Shown here: positions 21,901-42,084 of the stretch, piece by piece
Numbering within the stretch: position 1 is the stretch's first letter
How the letters are laid out: every line of letters begins with the position of its first letter
From: Pogonophryne albipinna
Taxonomy: Eukaryota; Chordata; Actinopteri; Perciformes; Artedidraconidae
Reading direction: 5' to 3'
Assembly (NCBI GenBank): GCA_028583405.1
Contig: CM053243.1
Span: 19,571,550-19,635,549, forward strand
DNA length: 64,000 bases
Made by a program: the position numbers and the translations under genes
Notes under the pieces: generated by a model
What the model was told of the DNA's origin: nothing
Databases searched by the model: none
What the model saw: only the letters and a program-made list of their open reading frames with translations

Positions 21901-24900
21901 AGAGTTGCAACACAATTTGCTCCAATTCATTGTGTATGGGGGACGACTTCACAAAGCATGCTGGGATACCTGCATTTAGGACAAGCTGGCGAGATGGCGT
22001 TACAATTTCAAAAATTCAAACGGGGCCTCATGAAGACAGCAAAACAAGTTACAGAAGCGGAGACTTTCTTTACAGTGGATCTTAGAACAGCAAACTCCCT
22101 TGAAATGTTTAAAAGCAAATTAAAAACCTATCTTTTTTAATATGACTTTTAATTTGGATTAACTTTCAATTGTCACTACTTTTTCTGTTTTGCTTTTATT
22201 TTACATTTTTTATTTAATTTTTTGAATTGTTTATCTTAACATATTATCACTGTAGATGTTTTATCTTGTTCTGTATTAATTTTAATAGTATTTTAATATT
22301 CTTGCTACGTTTGCTGCTTGTGCATGAAAGGTGCTATACAAATAAAGTTTATTATTATTACAGCTCTACAACCAGGAACGTAAAGACAGTCTAGTGATAA
22401 TTGTAATGTAATTTATCAATATAAACATATATTTTTCTCAGTTTTTGTTTTCATTACAATAATGATGAGCTGAATTCAGAGCAGGCTCAGTCAACTGCAT
22501 TCTATCTACTCCTTGACCCACATTGTCTTTCGAAAAGGTCGGAATTGTTTGCATACAATGACGCTGCACTGTTAGAGCAATGAGTGCCTCGTGGACTTAA
22601 ATGTTAACTGCAGTGCACGTGGCAAACATTTAGCCAAGTGGATAATTAAAGTCACAACCACTCCATTAATACATGAAAAAAGAGGGGGAAGGTCACAGGT
22701 TTTTTCAGAAACAGGCAGAAGTAGGATTTATTCACTGTCAGCGTCAGTGAAGGAGCGTCAGTGAAGGAAGTCTGAGACAGGGTCACCTTTTCTGAGAGGA
22801 AAAAGCTGAGTGGGGTCATCCTTGATGCTCTTTGCCCTTATCAATGATGGCACAGATTCACACTACTACTACTCTACAATTATCTTTCTTTTTTTAAACA
22901 CAGAGGTCAGCTAAAAGTAGGACAAAGTGCATGCGACTGTAAGAACATTATTACATTAAGACAAGGCTCAGAGAAATTGAATTTTTAACCGTTAAAGATC
23001 AAAGATTGTCTGACCGGTCTGATAAAATGAGACATAAATATGGTGGCAGTGATTCAGTTATCAGTGTACTTATACTTACAGCGATCCAGCTGGTCTCCAA
23101 TGACAATAAAGAAAGCAATACAGGTCCCAAAAGTGTAGATGACAATGGCTACTTCACATAAGATCCCTGTGAATTTCCCACAAGTGGCTCGGACAACCTC
23201 CTGATAGGTGCTTTCGTTGCTCACCTGAAGACAACAGACACATCTTTAGAAAGTGGACTCAGCAGTAAATGCATAGCTTGAGATGATGGTGCAGTAATAG
23301 TCTAAAAATACCCATTTAGATAAAGCGAGGCCTTGAGGGGATGCCCTTGCTGAGCCAACAATGTTTTAGGCAGACTGGGGATTTAATGCAATGATGAGTC
23401 AATAAAATATTCCCAAGCGCTGTTTAAACGCAACCAGTATCATTCAAAACTCTGACATTGAGATACTTATTCATGTGCCCACGTTAGCTTTGTCTTATTT
23501 TCTTTGATTCTCTCCTAATTAATACATTTGTAACACAGCGTGACAAGTTTGAAGCAAATCTAAATATAAAAAGGGATAACAGTTACTGGGGTATTTGTCC
23601 TACGGCATTTTCCCTTTATATGATATTCCCAGCAGATACCTACAACTTAGCCTGCAGCAGGAGCCTCACAGCTGACTTTAACAACCTTCAGTTTAAGGCA
23701 TGATTAACTTATAAAGAAGGTTTCAGGCTGCTGAGTACAGTCACCCATACTCATGACATCAGCAATTGTAATGGTGTCACGTGCTTTAAAACAAAGTTCA
23801 CTGTGCTGCTGAATGTACAGTTTTTTGTATTTTAGAGCAAAACTCAGCAGGAGTATCTTGGTCAGACTTTGATTAACTGACAAAAATCTCCTTTGCTTTT
23901 TAACATGTAAGCAAAAATCTGAACCAACAGGAAGTGAAAGTCTGGGATGTTGTGCAATACACTTCCTATGATCACGAATACTATCACAGAACAGAATTAT
24001 TACACAAGGCTACTATAGAAGAAACAAAACATGTGAATGTATTCATATTAACAATGGTTTAAAATGAAAGTAAGACAAGTGGCAGAGTGAGAATTGGAAA
24101 TACATCTGACAGTATTGAGGGACACGTACCTGGCAGCAGTAGCCCAGGATCACCAATCCACTGATTATGAAGATCAGCATAAACTGAAACAAGAAACAGG
24201 AAGGAAAACGTTATAGTTCCCATTTTTATTTCCTATATAGGCAGTTTTACGTTGGACACAAGAACACAAAAAAGGACATTCAGTCTGAGTCAGCAGTTAT
24301 GAACCCTAATTGGGTTTCAAACTAGTTTTTAAATGCTGTGTGCCAGCACTAGAGCTGCAACAATAGGTCGACTAATCGATTAATCCATGGGTCTTTAACG
24401 GCGGGTCCGTAATTGTCTGCCAAGGGACAGCCAAATAATTTCAATTTATAATTGATCTCTTAAAAAAAAGCATTAAAGTAACACAAATCCAACATTTCAA
24501 TTTCATTAATGCAAATAAGTGTGCTAGCTGGCCTATGTCAAAATACTGAGTGACAACTATCCATTGGAAAATTAAAGGCTTTTTATTATTATTGAATAGC
24601 TTAGTATTGTAGCATTATACATGTGACTGTTGTTAAAGGCCAAGTTATATGAAATGTAATTGTATACAAATGTTGTAGGGGGTCCCTGCTCTGTCTCTCT
24701 TTCAGTTAAGGGATTCTTATACCTGAAAATCTTTAAAGGCCCCTGGGTCAGAGAGACAAAGGTGTCTAGATAAATACCAATAACTGTAATAACATAGATA
24801 TTTTTTTAGTCTCACTCGGCACAGAAATGTAATGTCTGATTAGTCATTGTTCAACAGAATTATAGGTTGCCTTAGTAAAAGGTAACCACAGTATTGCACT

Positions 24901-25172
24901 CGTCACTGGGATCTCCTCACCATTTGGAGCATAACTCCTGCGGTCACTCCTCCTGCCATATTGAAGGCTGCGGGGAAATTTAGTAGACCTGCTCCCAGTG
25001 CTGCGTTCACTACGATGAAGATCGCTGCCCAGGACGACACGCCGCCCCCCCGGCTCTCCGTCTCAAGATGCCGGACCGATTCCACGCTGGGGCTCTGCAG
25101 GAGCCAGGCTCGCTCTCCAGAGTCATGGCTCCCAACCCCGGCCCAGTCCTCAACGTCTGTGTTGATCGCCAT
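18988..25172 (-). CDS. slc38a7: SLC38A7 (SNAT7), lysosomal sodium-coupled neutral amino acid transporter
   Basis: A multi-pass transporter of the SLC38 family; in mammals SNAT7 exports glutamine and asparagine from lysosomes. Minus-strand coding exons: 24921-25172, 24130-24183, 23080-23224, 21661-21805, 21452-21550, 21235-21292, 21002-21116, 20620-20767, 19894-20093, 19748-19799, 18988-19090. All phases agree, giving 456 residues (human 462). Recognised blocks include [12 protein letters not shown] near the N-terminus, the first transmembrane segment [78 protein letters not shown] and [20 protein letters not shown]. The protein ends [11 protein letters not shown]. About eleven hydrophobic segments are apparent. 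A noncoding exon begins at about 25262 (acceptor GGGACTTCAG), and a further upstream 5'UTR exon lies near 29250. Identity is very secure. Confidence 0.97.
20430..20545. repeat. hAT-like repeat fragment (AGTACTTTTACTTTT type)
   Basis: A fragment with GAGTACTTTTACTTTT and TACGTTTAGTATGTCATAC resembles the 3' part of the elements at 3488-4470 and 39905-40363. It lies in slc38a7 intron 8, has no clear ends and is degraded. Confidence 0.45.
22020..22365 (+). mobile_element. 3' end of a non-LTR retrotransposon (Rex/CR1-like)
   Basis: In slc38a7 intron 3, an open frame ends [15 protein letters not shown], the usual C-terminus of CR1/Rex-type ORF2. It is followed by about 200 bp of T-rich 3'UTR, then GGTGCTATACAAATAAAGTT and a (TTA)n tail. 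It is 5' truncated and antisense to slc38a7. The clade is inferred only from the tail and C-terminal motif. Confidence 0.65.
24350..24440. repeat. Short repeat fragment (AGCTGCAACAATAGGTCGAC type)
   Basis: The sequence AGAGCTGCAACAATAGGTCG and ACTAATCGATTAATC resembles the end of a high-copy fish repeat. It sits in slc38a7 intron 1 (coding numbering). The boundaries are unclear. Confidence 0.35.
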
Positions 25173-27163
25173 GAGTTACCAGGCTGTAGCTCGACCTGCC
25201 GAGCCTCACACTGCTGTCTCCACCTCTCTCGATCCCAGTGAGGAAATGTTGATGAGCGATATCTGAAGTCCCACCACAGTCAGGAGGCAGCTGATGTTTC
25301 TCAAGCCTTTCACCAGTATCAGTATGATGATGGAACCATTTAGCTATCTGTAATGAGATAGAATTGCATTTAGAGATACTGGCATTAGCAAAAAAGGAAC
25401 TTAACATGCACAGGGCTGTTATCATATCAACATTTAGGTCAATGTAAACAAGTATTTAATCTATTTACTGTTTTAAGTTACTGTGAATAAATCCAAGCAC
25501 AAGTCACTTTTAACACATCACTTGTTCTCTGTATTTTTAGAAGAAACATCAGTTCCCAAGCAAGGTATCTGTTTTCCTCATTGGTGAAAAACTGTAGGCT
25601 ATTTCATAATAGTTCTAAATAGTTGCCTGTAACGTATTTGGTTTACAAGAAACGTGCATACAATTGGCCAACGCTATCTTTGGTTCCATCCCTTTGGAGC
25701 TTTTCACCACTACTGCTAAGTTTTGACGAGTCATTTCCTAAACCTTATCTCCTGCTAACAAACAAGGAAGTACTTTGGACAGGAGCATGGGGGTGATCTA
25801 ATGCAGAACATCTTACTGTGTGAGGAATGCAAACCTTCAGTCAATCAAGAGCATGGTAGCTTTCCAGTAACAGTAACATCATCTGACCACTGTGACTGCA
25901 CACCAGGTACTGACACAGGTCAAGCCACTAAACCAATAGTTACCATTAATGTAGGCTGTCAATGCCGATATAAAGCATCGTTGTAGAGTTTACCAAATAT
26001 AACAAAGCTTTTCATAAAATGAGATAAAACTAGATACAAGTGGTTTACTTGAGTTTGGTTTAAGTTGTTTTAGTTTTGAGGACTCTGACACATAACATTG
26101 AAACCATTGCTTACTCAAGTAAAAATTGTAGGTACTTTTCCTTTACTTTAGTATTTAAATATGTAAACTACATCTCAGATTAAGTTATATTTTAACTTTA
26201 ATGCATTCATTTGATAACTTAAATTACGTGTTACTTTAAGGATCAGAAAAAATAAGAACTCACAAGCTGCACAACAGAAAGTACAGTCATTAAAAACACC
26301 TTAAGGAGCTGTAAAACATCTGAATACTTCCTTCACATTTGACTGTATTGAGTGAAATATCCTGCGATCATACAGATACATCTAAAATACAACCATGTTG
26401 AAGAATGAAGGCTGGATCTCACATTACATACCTCAACAACTAAAGCTACAGGGCTCGACATTATAAATGGCCCGCTGGCCCGGAAGCACTATTTAGACAC
26501 CCCGGGCCAGCATAATGTACTTTCCACTTGCCCGCTCGGGCCACTAAAAATATTGCTTTTTAAAAAAAAAAAAATGGTCCTGTGGTATTGGTATTTTGAC
26601 TAGCAATTTTGTTAAATTGTTTCGTTTATCAATGCTACAACATAGCGTTTCGTGAGGCGGTTGTCGTTGTTGGGTGAAAAGCAAACAGCTGTTTGCTGCA
26701 GAGCGCAGCGCGAGCAGTCTCCCGTGCAGGAGCGCGCTCCTTCACTACAGATTTTCTCGCCACCTAACCATTCTCCAAAATGTTTTTAATACCAGCGGTA
26801 ACCGGCCAAGCGCCGGGCAAAAAACAATCTTCAAATGAAAGAATGTCACCGGAGGAGTTAAAGGAGAGTGACCGGGAGTATGGCTACAGTACAGAGACGG
26901 TTTAGAACATATATTAATTTGACCCTATAGAAAAGCTGTGTTATTTATGGCGAAGAGTGAGTGTCATTTAAAACAATGTATGACGAGTGAGTTTATTTTT
27001 TCCATCTTGTCACTGAGGGCCCTCTTTGCTCAAGGGCCCCTGGGCACTTGCCCAGGTTGCCCATATGGTTAATCCGGCCTTGTGTATGAGAAGAAGAAGG
27101 AGAGAAAGTTTCAGCCACACTGGCTTGATCGATGGAGTTGGCTTCAATATGATGCCAATATAG

Positions 27164-28354
27164 TAGGGGTGTAACGGTACACGTACCCGTACCGAAATTA
27201 TTCGGTACGGGCCCTTCGGTTCGGTACACGTGTGTACCGAAGTGTACCGAACGAATATAACGTTAAACGTAAAAAATTGAGAACGTGAACAACTTCTTGG
27301 AAGTAATCTCAGGTGCTGCGTCGCAGCATTCAGAGTAATTTGCTCCCATTGTGTTCAACGCGTCATAGAGCGAGCAAGTCATTTCATTGGACGAGCTGGT
27401 CAGAGGGATGCGTTCAAATGTAGTCAGTAATTTGAGGAAATGGCGAACGCAGATAAAGTTGAGCTCGAAAATCCTCCAGCATCATTGAAGTCTCCGGTTT
27501 GGGAACATTTTGGTTTCGCAGTTGCGTACAAGGATGACGGACAAAGACAGGTGGAAAAAGCTGTTTGTCGGCATTGTTCAACTAAAATTGGTTACGCGGC
27601 TGGCAATACATCAAACTTACACACTCATTTGAAAAGGCATCACCCGAACGTGACTATCACCGGTACCAAAAGACTGAAGTGCAAACCCAACTCCCACTAG
27701 CATTTAAGCCTCCACCACTCGCAACAAGTTCAGACCGAGCCAAAGCTATTACAAACGCCAAATATCCTTCTGTTGCCATGTTAGCAAAGCGCTACCTGGC
27801 TGTATCTGCTACCTCTGTCCCTAGAGAGGGTGTTCTCCACAGCAGGAGACATTGTTAGTGCCAGCAGATCTGCCCTTTCAGCAAGCAATGTGGACAAGTT
27901 CATCTTTCTTTGAAAATACAATGACAAGCAAGTCATAATGTCAAACTGGCTGCTTAGGTACTAGTACAGTACAGTTCAAATACAGATTATTTCAGTTCAT
28001 CGAAAAGCTGCACCTTAATGTTTATTTTATTATATTTTATATTTATTTGAGTGAATATTCATAGTTTAATAATAATTAAAAACCCAAAACTAATAGTTTA
28101 TGTTTTGTGAGTACTAGTACAGTAAAGTTCAAATACAGATTATTTTAGTTCATCGAAATGCTGCACCTTAATGTTTATTATATTATATTTTGTATTTATT
28201 TGAGTGAATACATTATTCACAGTTTAATTTAAAAAAAATATGTTATGTTTTGTGATAATTTTTTCTGCTGTACCGAAAACGTACCGAACCGAACCGTGAC
28301 CTAAAAACCGAGGTACGTACCGAACCGAAATGTTTGTGAACCGTTACACCCCTA
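27164..28354 (+). mobile_element. hAT transposon, internally deleted, with intact ends and TSD
   Basis: The terminal inverted repeat TAGGGGTGTAACGGT (27164) matches ACCGTTACACCCCTA-type sequence ending at 28354. A perfect 8-bp duplication CAATATAG flanks it at 27156-27163 and 28355-28362. Sub-terminal arrays of GGTAC/CGGTAC motifs (such as TTCGGTACGGGCCC) occur at both ends. It encodes a BED zinc finger (27440-27700) and, in another frame from about 27700 to 27912, the hAT C-terminal dimerisation region with YPSVAMLAKRYLAVSATSVP. The middle of the transposase is missing, so this 1.19-kb copy is nonautonomous. Confidence 0.9.
27440..27912 (+). pseudogene. hAT transposase remnant: BED finger plus C-terminal dimerisation domain
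   Basis: Residues 20-70 of the first frame form a BED zinc finger (PVWEHFGFA; VCRHC as the CxxC pair; HTHLKRHH as the histidine pair). The frame stops at 27700. A shifted frame continues LPLAFKPPP and then AKYPSVAMLAKRYLAVSATS. At the usual SERVFSTAG motif the frame is disrupted again (VPREG then a shift), before ALSASNVDKFIFL. The RNase H-fold catalytic core between the finger and the C-terminal domain is absent. This is a decayed transposon gene and should not be mistaken for a host ZBED gene. Confidence 0.8.
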
Positions 28355-28362
28355 CAATATAG

Positions 28363-29224
28363 ACAAGGTATTTTGTCGGCTCTGTACATCAATGCCGACC
28401 TATTCTGACAAGTAAGTGAAGAGTAGAAAATATAAGGGTAATTATTCGCTATAGGGAAATGTCCCAGCAGTTTAGGATAATGAAGGTTCTAATCTAGGCT
28501 ATTACATAGCCATTACATGTCTAACTCCTAATGACAGGAAGGCAGCAAGTGCATTATACAAATAATAATATACTCATAATAATGATAATAGCAGACATTT
28601 TTTAACAATGACCACAATATAATTATTTTAATAAACCAAATATGAACAATTGAGGAAAATGAGGAAGAACTGATGATTCAAATGTTGTAGTATAAGTAGT
28701 AATGAAGTTTGTGCATAAATTACTATTGCAACAAATGTGTTAATTTTCTTCGTTATTAGTCGAGTTTTTGGACGAATGCTCCGGGCCAGTGGAATTTTAC
28801 CCTTAATGTCTACCCCTGATGTACATAAACTGCTATTAGAAACTAATAGCTAATGAAACTAACATGACTTGAAACAAGAGAGGCTGCAGATGATGTCCAG
28901 CTGACCTTAATTTAATTTACTGCTAATTTAGCTTCTCCTTCAGCAACCCAAACTAAAATCTGGTCAAACACCGCACCTTTTAATGTGATTAGATTATGCT
29001 TTTCTTTTCAATAAGGTAACAATAACATCTGTCAACGCAGTCAACACCTTTGTTACTCATGTACCACAATAGCTAGCTAACGTTTCACATAGCTGACTAA
29101 AACAACAAATTCAAGTATTTTTTTCATCAAACAGTTCTACACATTTAAACATCTATATATCATTTACAATCGCTGTTATTCCTCAGCTGTTTAGCAAAGC
29201 GTAGAAGATAAAAAGCTGATAAGG
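28363..29224. other. slc38a7 5'UTR intron, remainder
   Basis: AT-rich sequence after the nested hAT. The part up to 28818 belongs to the older flanking element. No gene is supported. Confidence 0.4.
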
Positions 29225-29290
29225 AAAAGTACCTTGAGTGTGGAGCAGCCTCCCGGTGACTGAGCGTCTGACTGTTTTGCTGCCCGTAGA
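29225..29290 (-). other. Probable slc38a7 noncoding first exon and promoter side
   Basis: On the minus strand a GC-richer stretch (GTCACCGGGAGGCTGCTCCA) ends CACTCAAG followed by GTACTTTT, a donor. It can splice to the 5'UTR acceptor at about 25263. This places the slc38a7 promoter near 29.3 kb, about 4.1 kb upstream of its ATG. Confidence 0.5.
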
Positions 29291-31001
29291 ATGCAGAGGA
29301 ACACGTGATACTGCATCACGTTAAGAATTGTGGGTATTGTAGTTCTCTTTGACTTATTTTCCATTTAAAGTGTAATCTTTTTATGAATATCACATTTCAC
29401 TTGGAGTTTTAACGTAATTGGTTAATTAAATGCTAAATAACCCATACACACACAATACACAAATTTTTATCAGTGACTTGTGGGATAAAGCTAGATGAAT
29501 CACATTGTTAAAGCCTATCAAACATAGTTTTTCCCTATTCTTTAGCCATTAAAGACATCTAGATTCTATAAATCCATAGCATCTAATCTAAACATTAAAA
29601 TACAATAAATATCAAATTGTATGTGGGATACCCATTTTTAGTATAAGCATAGTTCTAAACACAACAAATATGCAGGGTCGCAATAAGATTACAGTGAAAG
29701 TCTTCTCATAATTTGTAAGTAAACATCACGTATTTTTCTGTTTTAAAAGACATAAGGACAACAACTGACAACGGGAAACGTGTCAAAGTTTAAGGGGCCT
29801 ACAGTTCAATATCAGAGGAACCTTAGTACTCCACTGTAATCAATATATAATATTTCGAACACCTTACAGTGACAAACAAGAGGACGAAAACTAACACATT
29901 CTTATTACACAGGACATTGTTAAGATAGGAGACATCTGAATGGATACCTAGTACAGTGTATGTGTTGAATATGTAAACCCATCAACTGAGATGAGCCAGC
30001 TGTTATATTTTTTTTAAAGTCACACATTAGGACTGATCACTTCTCTATAACCATTTATTGTTTGTTCAATAAGGTACATGTCCAGTGATCCATTATATTC
30101 TGACAGAATGCAAAACATTGATGAACAAGATGAACAGATTCATACACTGTACACCATAATGTGAATGAGCAGCATGAATATATTTCTTTACACCATAACG
30201 CACCCCACTCATTAACAACACAGAGAAATTTGTGTCAAATACAAGGCTCCAAGATTGAAATTAAAACTGGCTTGTGTTCTTGTTTTTTATTTAAGGGGTT
30301 GAAAAAGGACTGACTGAGAAACTGTTGTCACCAACTATTGAAACCAAAATAAAAATTCACAAAACCCTCTGGAAAAGTACCAATTACAAGGGAGATGGTA
30401 AGGAAAATTCCAAAGACAGATAATGAGGACATTACTGGATGATTGATTAGTTCAGATGGACAATTACAGATCAGCCTAATCTGGAAACGCAAACAGTGCC
30501 TTACAACTTATAAAGTGCTAAAATGCCACTATTAGAATTAAGACAAAACAAAGAAAGAAGAAAAACTCACATATTCTACAGGCTTTCACATAGAAACAGA
30601 GACCTCAATAGTGCACAGTCTAACATTACCCCGATTCTGGATGTTTTATTGTGAGTGGGCCAAAAGCAGATGAACGGCACATGTAGAGGACACTAATGCA
30701 CAGCCAAGAGTTGATTCCAGATATTAAATAAGAAAAGATGATCCGTCAGGGGGAAAACATGTCCGTTACAATTTAGCAGGGGAGCCAGTTTAGTGAAATG
30801 TAAACCATCAACAAAAAATCGAAATGTGTTCGACATCAGTTTCCAAGTTAAACTCATGATGAAATCAGAACAAGAAAATGCCTAACTAAACATAGTGCTC
30901 TTTTCTAAAAGGTGGAATGGAGGAGACGGATATAAGTGATGCATTAAGCTCCTCGATCACACTGCTGCTTTGATTTCATAGCTCTGCCAGCAGGATCCAC
31001 T
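29291..31001. other. Intergenic / got2 3'UTR
   Basis: No coding sequence is supported. TTTATT at about 30049 and 30287 (AATAAA on the minus strand) are candidate got2 poly(A) signals 0.7-0.95 kb past its stop. Confidence 0.5.
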
Positions 31002-38800
<7,799 letters not shown>

Positions 38801-38867
38801 GGTTGAGCTGCGGCAGGGAGCAGAGCCTCAGAGGATGTAGACGGATGTGAAGGGCAGGCAACACAAC

Positions 38868-39690
38868 TTCTTCTTCTTCTCTCGGTTTTTGGCGGATTGC
38901 AAACAACTTTAAAGGTGCATACCGCCACCTACTGTACATGAGTGTGAATCATCATATCATTCCATCTCTTAACCTATGATCTAATCAAACAATACAAATA
39001 AATAAATCAACTAAAAACATGAAATAAATAAAACTAAAATAAAAATCTATGATCTTTCCTGACCTAATGTTAAATTATTTGTCCTACCCCAGTTTCCCTC
39101 AGGAAGGTAAACAGTGACTTTCTGGTAGCTCTTACTCCCTCTCCTTTTGTTCCCAAAATACCAACCACACTCCATTCCCTCTCTGCCTCTAAAACTTTAG
39201 CCTTTAGTTTTTCTCTTTCAGCTTTATAGATGTTACAATGTAACAAGACATGTTCCACAATTTCTTTAACTCCACAGTTCCTACACTTGTCACTGTTACT
39301 TTTCCCCATGATATTAGCGTACTATTCAATGCTGTGTGATTCAGTCTGAGTCTAGCTATCATGATTTCCTCCCTTCTGTTTCTTTCTTTATAAATATTAA
39401 TTGTAGTTGTTTTTTGTACTTTATGATACTCGTTGCCTTTCTGGTCTTTCTCCCACCTTTTCTGCCAGATCTCCATCCCTTTTTTCTTAATTTCTGCTTT
39501 TCCTTCTCCTTTTCCAAGTCAAACTGGTAATGTTATTTCCTTCTGTAGTGCACTTTTTGCTAATTTATCAGCACACTCGTTCCCTTTTACCCCCTCATGT
39601 GCAGGCACCCAGCAGAACTGCAGATCTATACCGCCTCTGTGAAGTCTTAACAGGCTATGATTAAGTTCTATGAGAACGTCAGAGCGTCAA
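38868..39690 (-). mobile_element. LINE 3' end with RNase H remnant, just upstream of got2
   Basis: On the minus strand, an RNase H segment (FCWVPAHEGVKGNECADKLA) starts near 39640. It is followed after stops and frame changes by REEIMIARLRLNHTALN, a CxxC...H block (CRNCGVKEIVEHVLLHC) and LFTFLRETGVG. That is the C-terminus of fish LINEs encoding RNase H. The 3'UTR has GTAGGTGGCGGTATGCACCT, and the tail is (GAA)n at 38868-38885. It is 5' truncated and decayed. Its tail ends 67 bp before the got2 ATG, in the same orientation. No target-site duplication was found. Confidence 0.8.
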
Positions 39691-39904
39691 CCTCTATTAT
39701 TTTTGTATTTTTTTGTATTCCACTCATGGCAATTATTATAAAACAAAACATGTACACTTTAAGCAGTTTTTTGCTGCTATTATTTAACTGAATGAAAGTC
39801 CATTAAACATTTGTTTTAATAATTGGTTTCCAGTATGGTCGTTTGTATCTGAAAAATACACGTTGAGGTTGCAAAACAGATCAGTAACGTAGATTAACTT
39901 GTAC

Positions 39905-40363
39905 TGTACTTATTATATATGTTGAGGTACTTCAATGTTACTTGTGTACTTCAATTGTTTGGTACTTTGTACTTATACCCAGTTTAGGGGTAAATCGTGT
40001 ACTTTAACTCCACTACATTAATACCTTTAGTTATTTTGCAGATTTGGATTAAGAATGTGATTTTATAATCAATAGTTAAATCAACACTTAAATAATATAG
40101 GCTACTTTTAAAAAAGGTGGTGGGGACAAAATTGGCCATTTAAAAAAGTGGTGGGGACTTCCCCAGCGCTAATGACGCCTATGATAATGAGTAGCATACT
40201 TTTAATTTTGGTAATTTAATTTAAGTATATTTTTATGCTAATACTTTTCTACTTTTCCTATAGTAAGATTATGAATGCTGGACTTTTACTTGTAACAAAG
40301 TCTTCCTACACTATGGTACTTTACTTAAGAATAAAATATAGTCTCGAGTACTTCTTCCACCTC
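39905..40363. repeat. hAT-like nonautonomous repeat copy (AGTACTTCTTCCACCTCTG end)
   Basis: This shares its ends and internal TACTTTTA-rich blocks with 3488-4470: ACTCCACTACATTAATACCT in the left half and GAGTACTTCTTCCACCTCTG at the right end. A block at about 40098-40190 with two GGTGGGGAC repeats interrupts the family similarity and may be a further insertion. The left terminus is not recognisable. Confidence 0.6.
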
Positions 40364-40877
40364 TGCTTAGAACCAGCTCCCAAAAGTTAAGGTTACATGT
40401 TATGAATATAATTGAATATGACTGAAGTTGTATATCAATATTTTTCAAGTTGTGTTTTGTATGTTATGTTAGATGTGGAGCCCTGAGAGATTAGTTCATT
40501 GCCATGTCATCAGCTATGGGGCATTCTTTTAATAAACAAAATAATAAATAAATATGATGCTGTTAATCCTAAAACTTGTATCCATATCACTTTTTGAATT
40601 ATCCACCTGCAGTGAACAGAGGGTCTTATTAGGTCTACATCCTGCACTTAAGGAATGTGCCCACTTGAGGGCGATGTCACACAATAGACATTACATTATA
40701 TCATGATTTGAGCTGCAGCTGCTTTTTTAGCTGCTCCATGCATGTTTATATGCCATCATGGGGATGTTTTGAGTTTCTGAATTCATTATCGAATTACACG
40801 ATGACATCCCACATTTAGATATTTAAGTATATGTTGCCTTACAAAAATGGAAAATGGAATGATACTTTTAACCTGAT

Positions 40878-42084
40878 CAGTGGCGGCGCTAGGGGGTGGC
40901 TACTTGGGCTCAAGCCCCGGATGTTTTCTGAAAAGCCCCGGATGTTTCACTTAAAAAAAAAAAAAAATGTAATTTTTTTTTTTTTTTTTAAACGTCTCGG
41001 GAGTAATGTGCAGTACCGGAGTCCACCAGAGAGGCATCCGCTGCGGGACATTAGCCTGCGTACTGCGTAGCCTGCCCTGAAGTAGAAGTGATCCTTCCTA
41101 GTGCCTGACGAGTTTTAAGCTAATAGCCTATACAGTTATGGATATTAGAAAGTTATTGTCATTGAAGCAGGCGCCACAAGCTGCAGCAGCAGCAGTATCA
41201 GCAGCTGACAACAATGTCATCACCAGCAGTGAAGAAATGGATGATGTTTCAGGTTTGTGAATCTAATGGTGATATCTGCACTCTGGCTGACTGAGTAAGA
41301 AGTGAAAAAGAGTGATGTGACGTTAATGTTATAGCTAGTAAACATGGAGTAACCACACTAAGTATACCCTTATGTTAGTATGTATACAGAACATGACTAA
41401 AAATTATCCTAAGATGTAACGTTAACCCTTCATACCTCAGTCTACTTTTAAGACACTAAAATAACGTATTCCATTTTTTATTTTGTTTTCGCGCGTGGAA
41501 TTATACCGGCTCTCGTTTCAGTACACATAACAACGGAACTGACAGGCAACCCTCTGAATCAGACTCCGATTGGCTGTGACTGCATCAGAGTGTCCGATTC
41601 AGAAACGTGACTCTTACACATTTTTTACGTCACAAACAAAGATGGTGGATGAGAATAGATCTATAAAACGATAAGCAATGCGCCAGAATCAAGGTGAGAC
41701 TATCCGCATCCTTTAAAACTCTACGCACATTCGTTTCACCTTAATAAGTAAACGACTGTTTGAGTGAGTTAAGGCATTAGTTTGCTTCATTAAAGGGTGT
41801 TAATGAGTGTTCTCGAGTGCCTTTTGTCCGCTTTCAGGTGTTATTAAGGTAGGGTTAATGTTGCTCTCAAAGTGCACCAGATTGATGCTTTCAACTTCAA
41901 TATTTAAAAAAAAATCTTCCCGGGGGAGCATGCCCCCGGACCCCCCGAGAGGAGGCGACGACCCCCCCTAAAGGATGTTCGGTCCACCCCCCACTTATAC
42001 AAAATAGCACTGTACCCCTGCACCCCCCCCCCAACAACTCCCGGGCTAAGCCCCGGATCTCCTACAATCCTAAATCCGCCACTG
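40878..42084. mobile_element. hAT-type transposon, internally deleted, with perfect 8-bp TSD
   Basis: Ends are CAGTGGCGGCGCTAGGGG (40878) and TAAATCCGCCACTG (to 42084). They are flanked by the 8-bp duplication AACCTGAT at 40870-40877 and 42085-42092. Sub-terminal blocks AAGCCCCGGATG and CTAAGCCCCGGATCTCC recur at both ends. Near 41139 a frame starts MDIRKLLSLKQAPQ and runs to a donor-like CAG/GTTTGTG at 41252, as if it were the first exon of a transposase whose remainder is deleted. It lies between got2 and calb2. Confidence 0.88.

Larger units (their letters stand above)
26449..28818. mobile_element. Older hAT-like element, host of the nested hAT insertion
   Basis: The left end CAGGGCTCGACATTA (26449) and right end TTAATGTCTACCCCTG (to 28818) form imperfect inverted repeats. 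Next to the left end lies GGCCCGCTGGCCCGG, and near the right end CTCCGGGCCAGTGG, also in inverse orientation. It lies in the slc38a7 5'UTR intron. No matching 8-bp duplication was found (flanks TAAAGCTA and ATGTACAT), so either the ends are eroded or they come from two copies. A GGGCCCCTGGGCACTTGCCC block near 27025 may be yet another element. Confidence 0.5.

Noticed and set aside
24350..24440. Possible tRNA or structured RNA
   Set aside because: No cloverleaf could be drawn; looks like a repeat end with CGATTAAT blocks.
27440..27700. Open frame with a BED zinc finger that could be a host ZBED gene
   Set aside because: It lies wholly inside an element with perfect hAT terminal repeats and an 8-bp duplication; the rest of the transposase is deleted and frame-shifted.
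39070..39476. Two minus-strand frames with a Cys/His cluster that might be a zinc-finger gene
   Set aside because: The order RNase H, RLRLNHT, CxxC...H and FLRETG is that of a LINE C-terminus, with a GAA tail just downstream.
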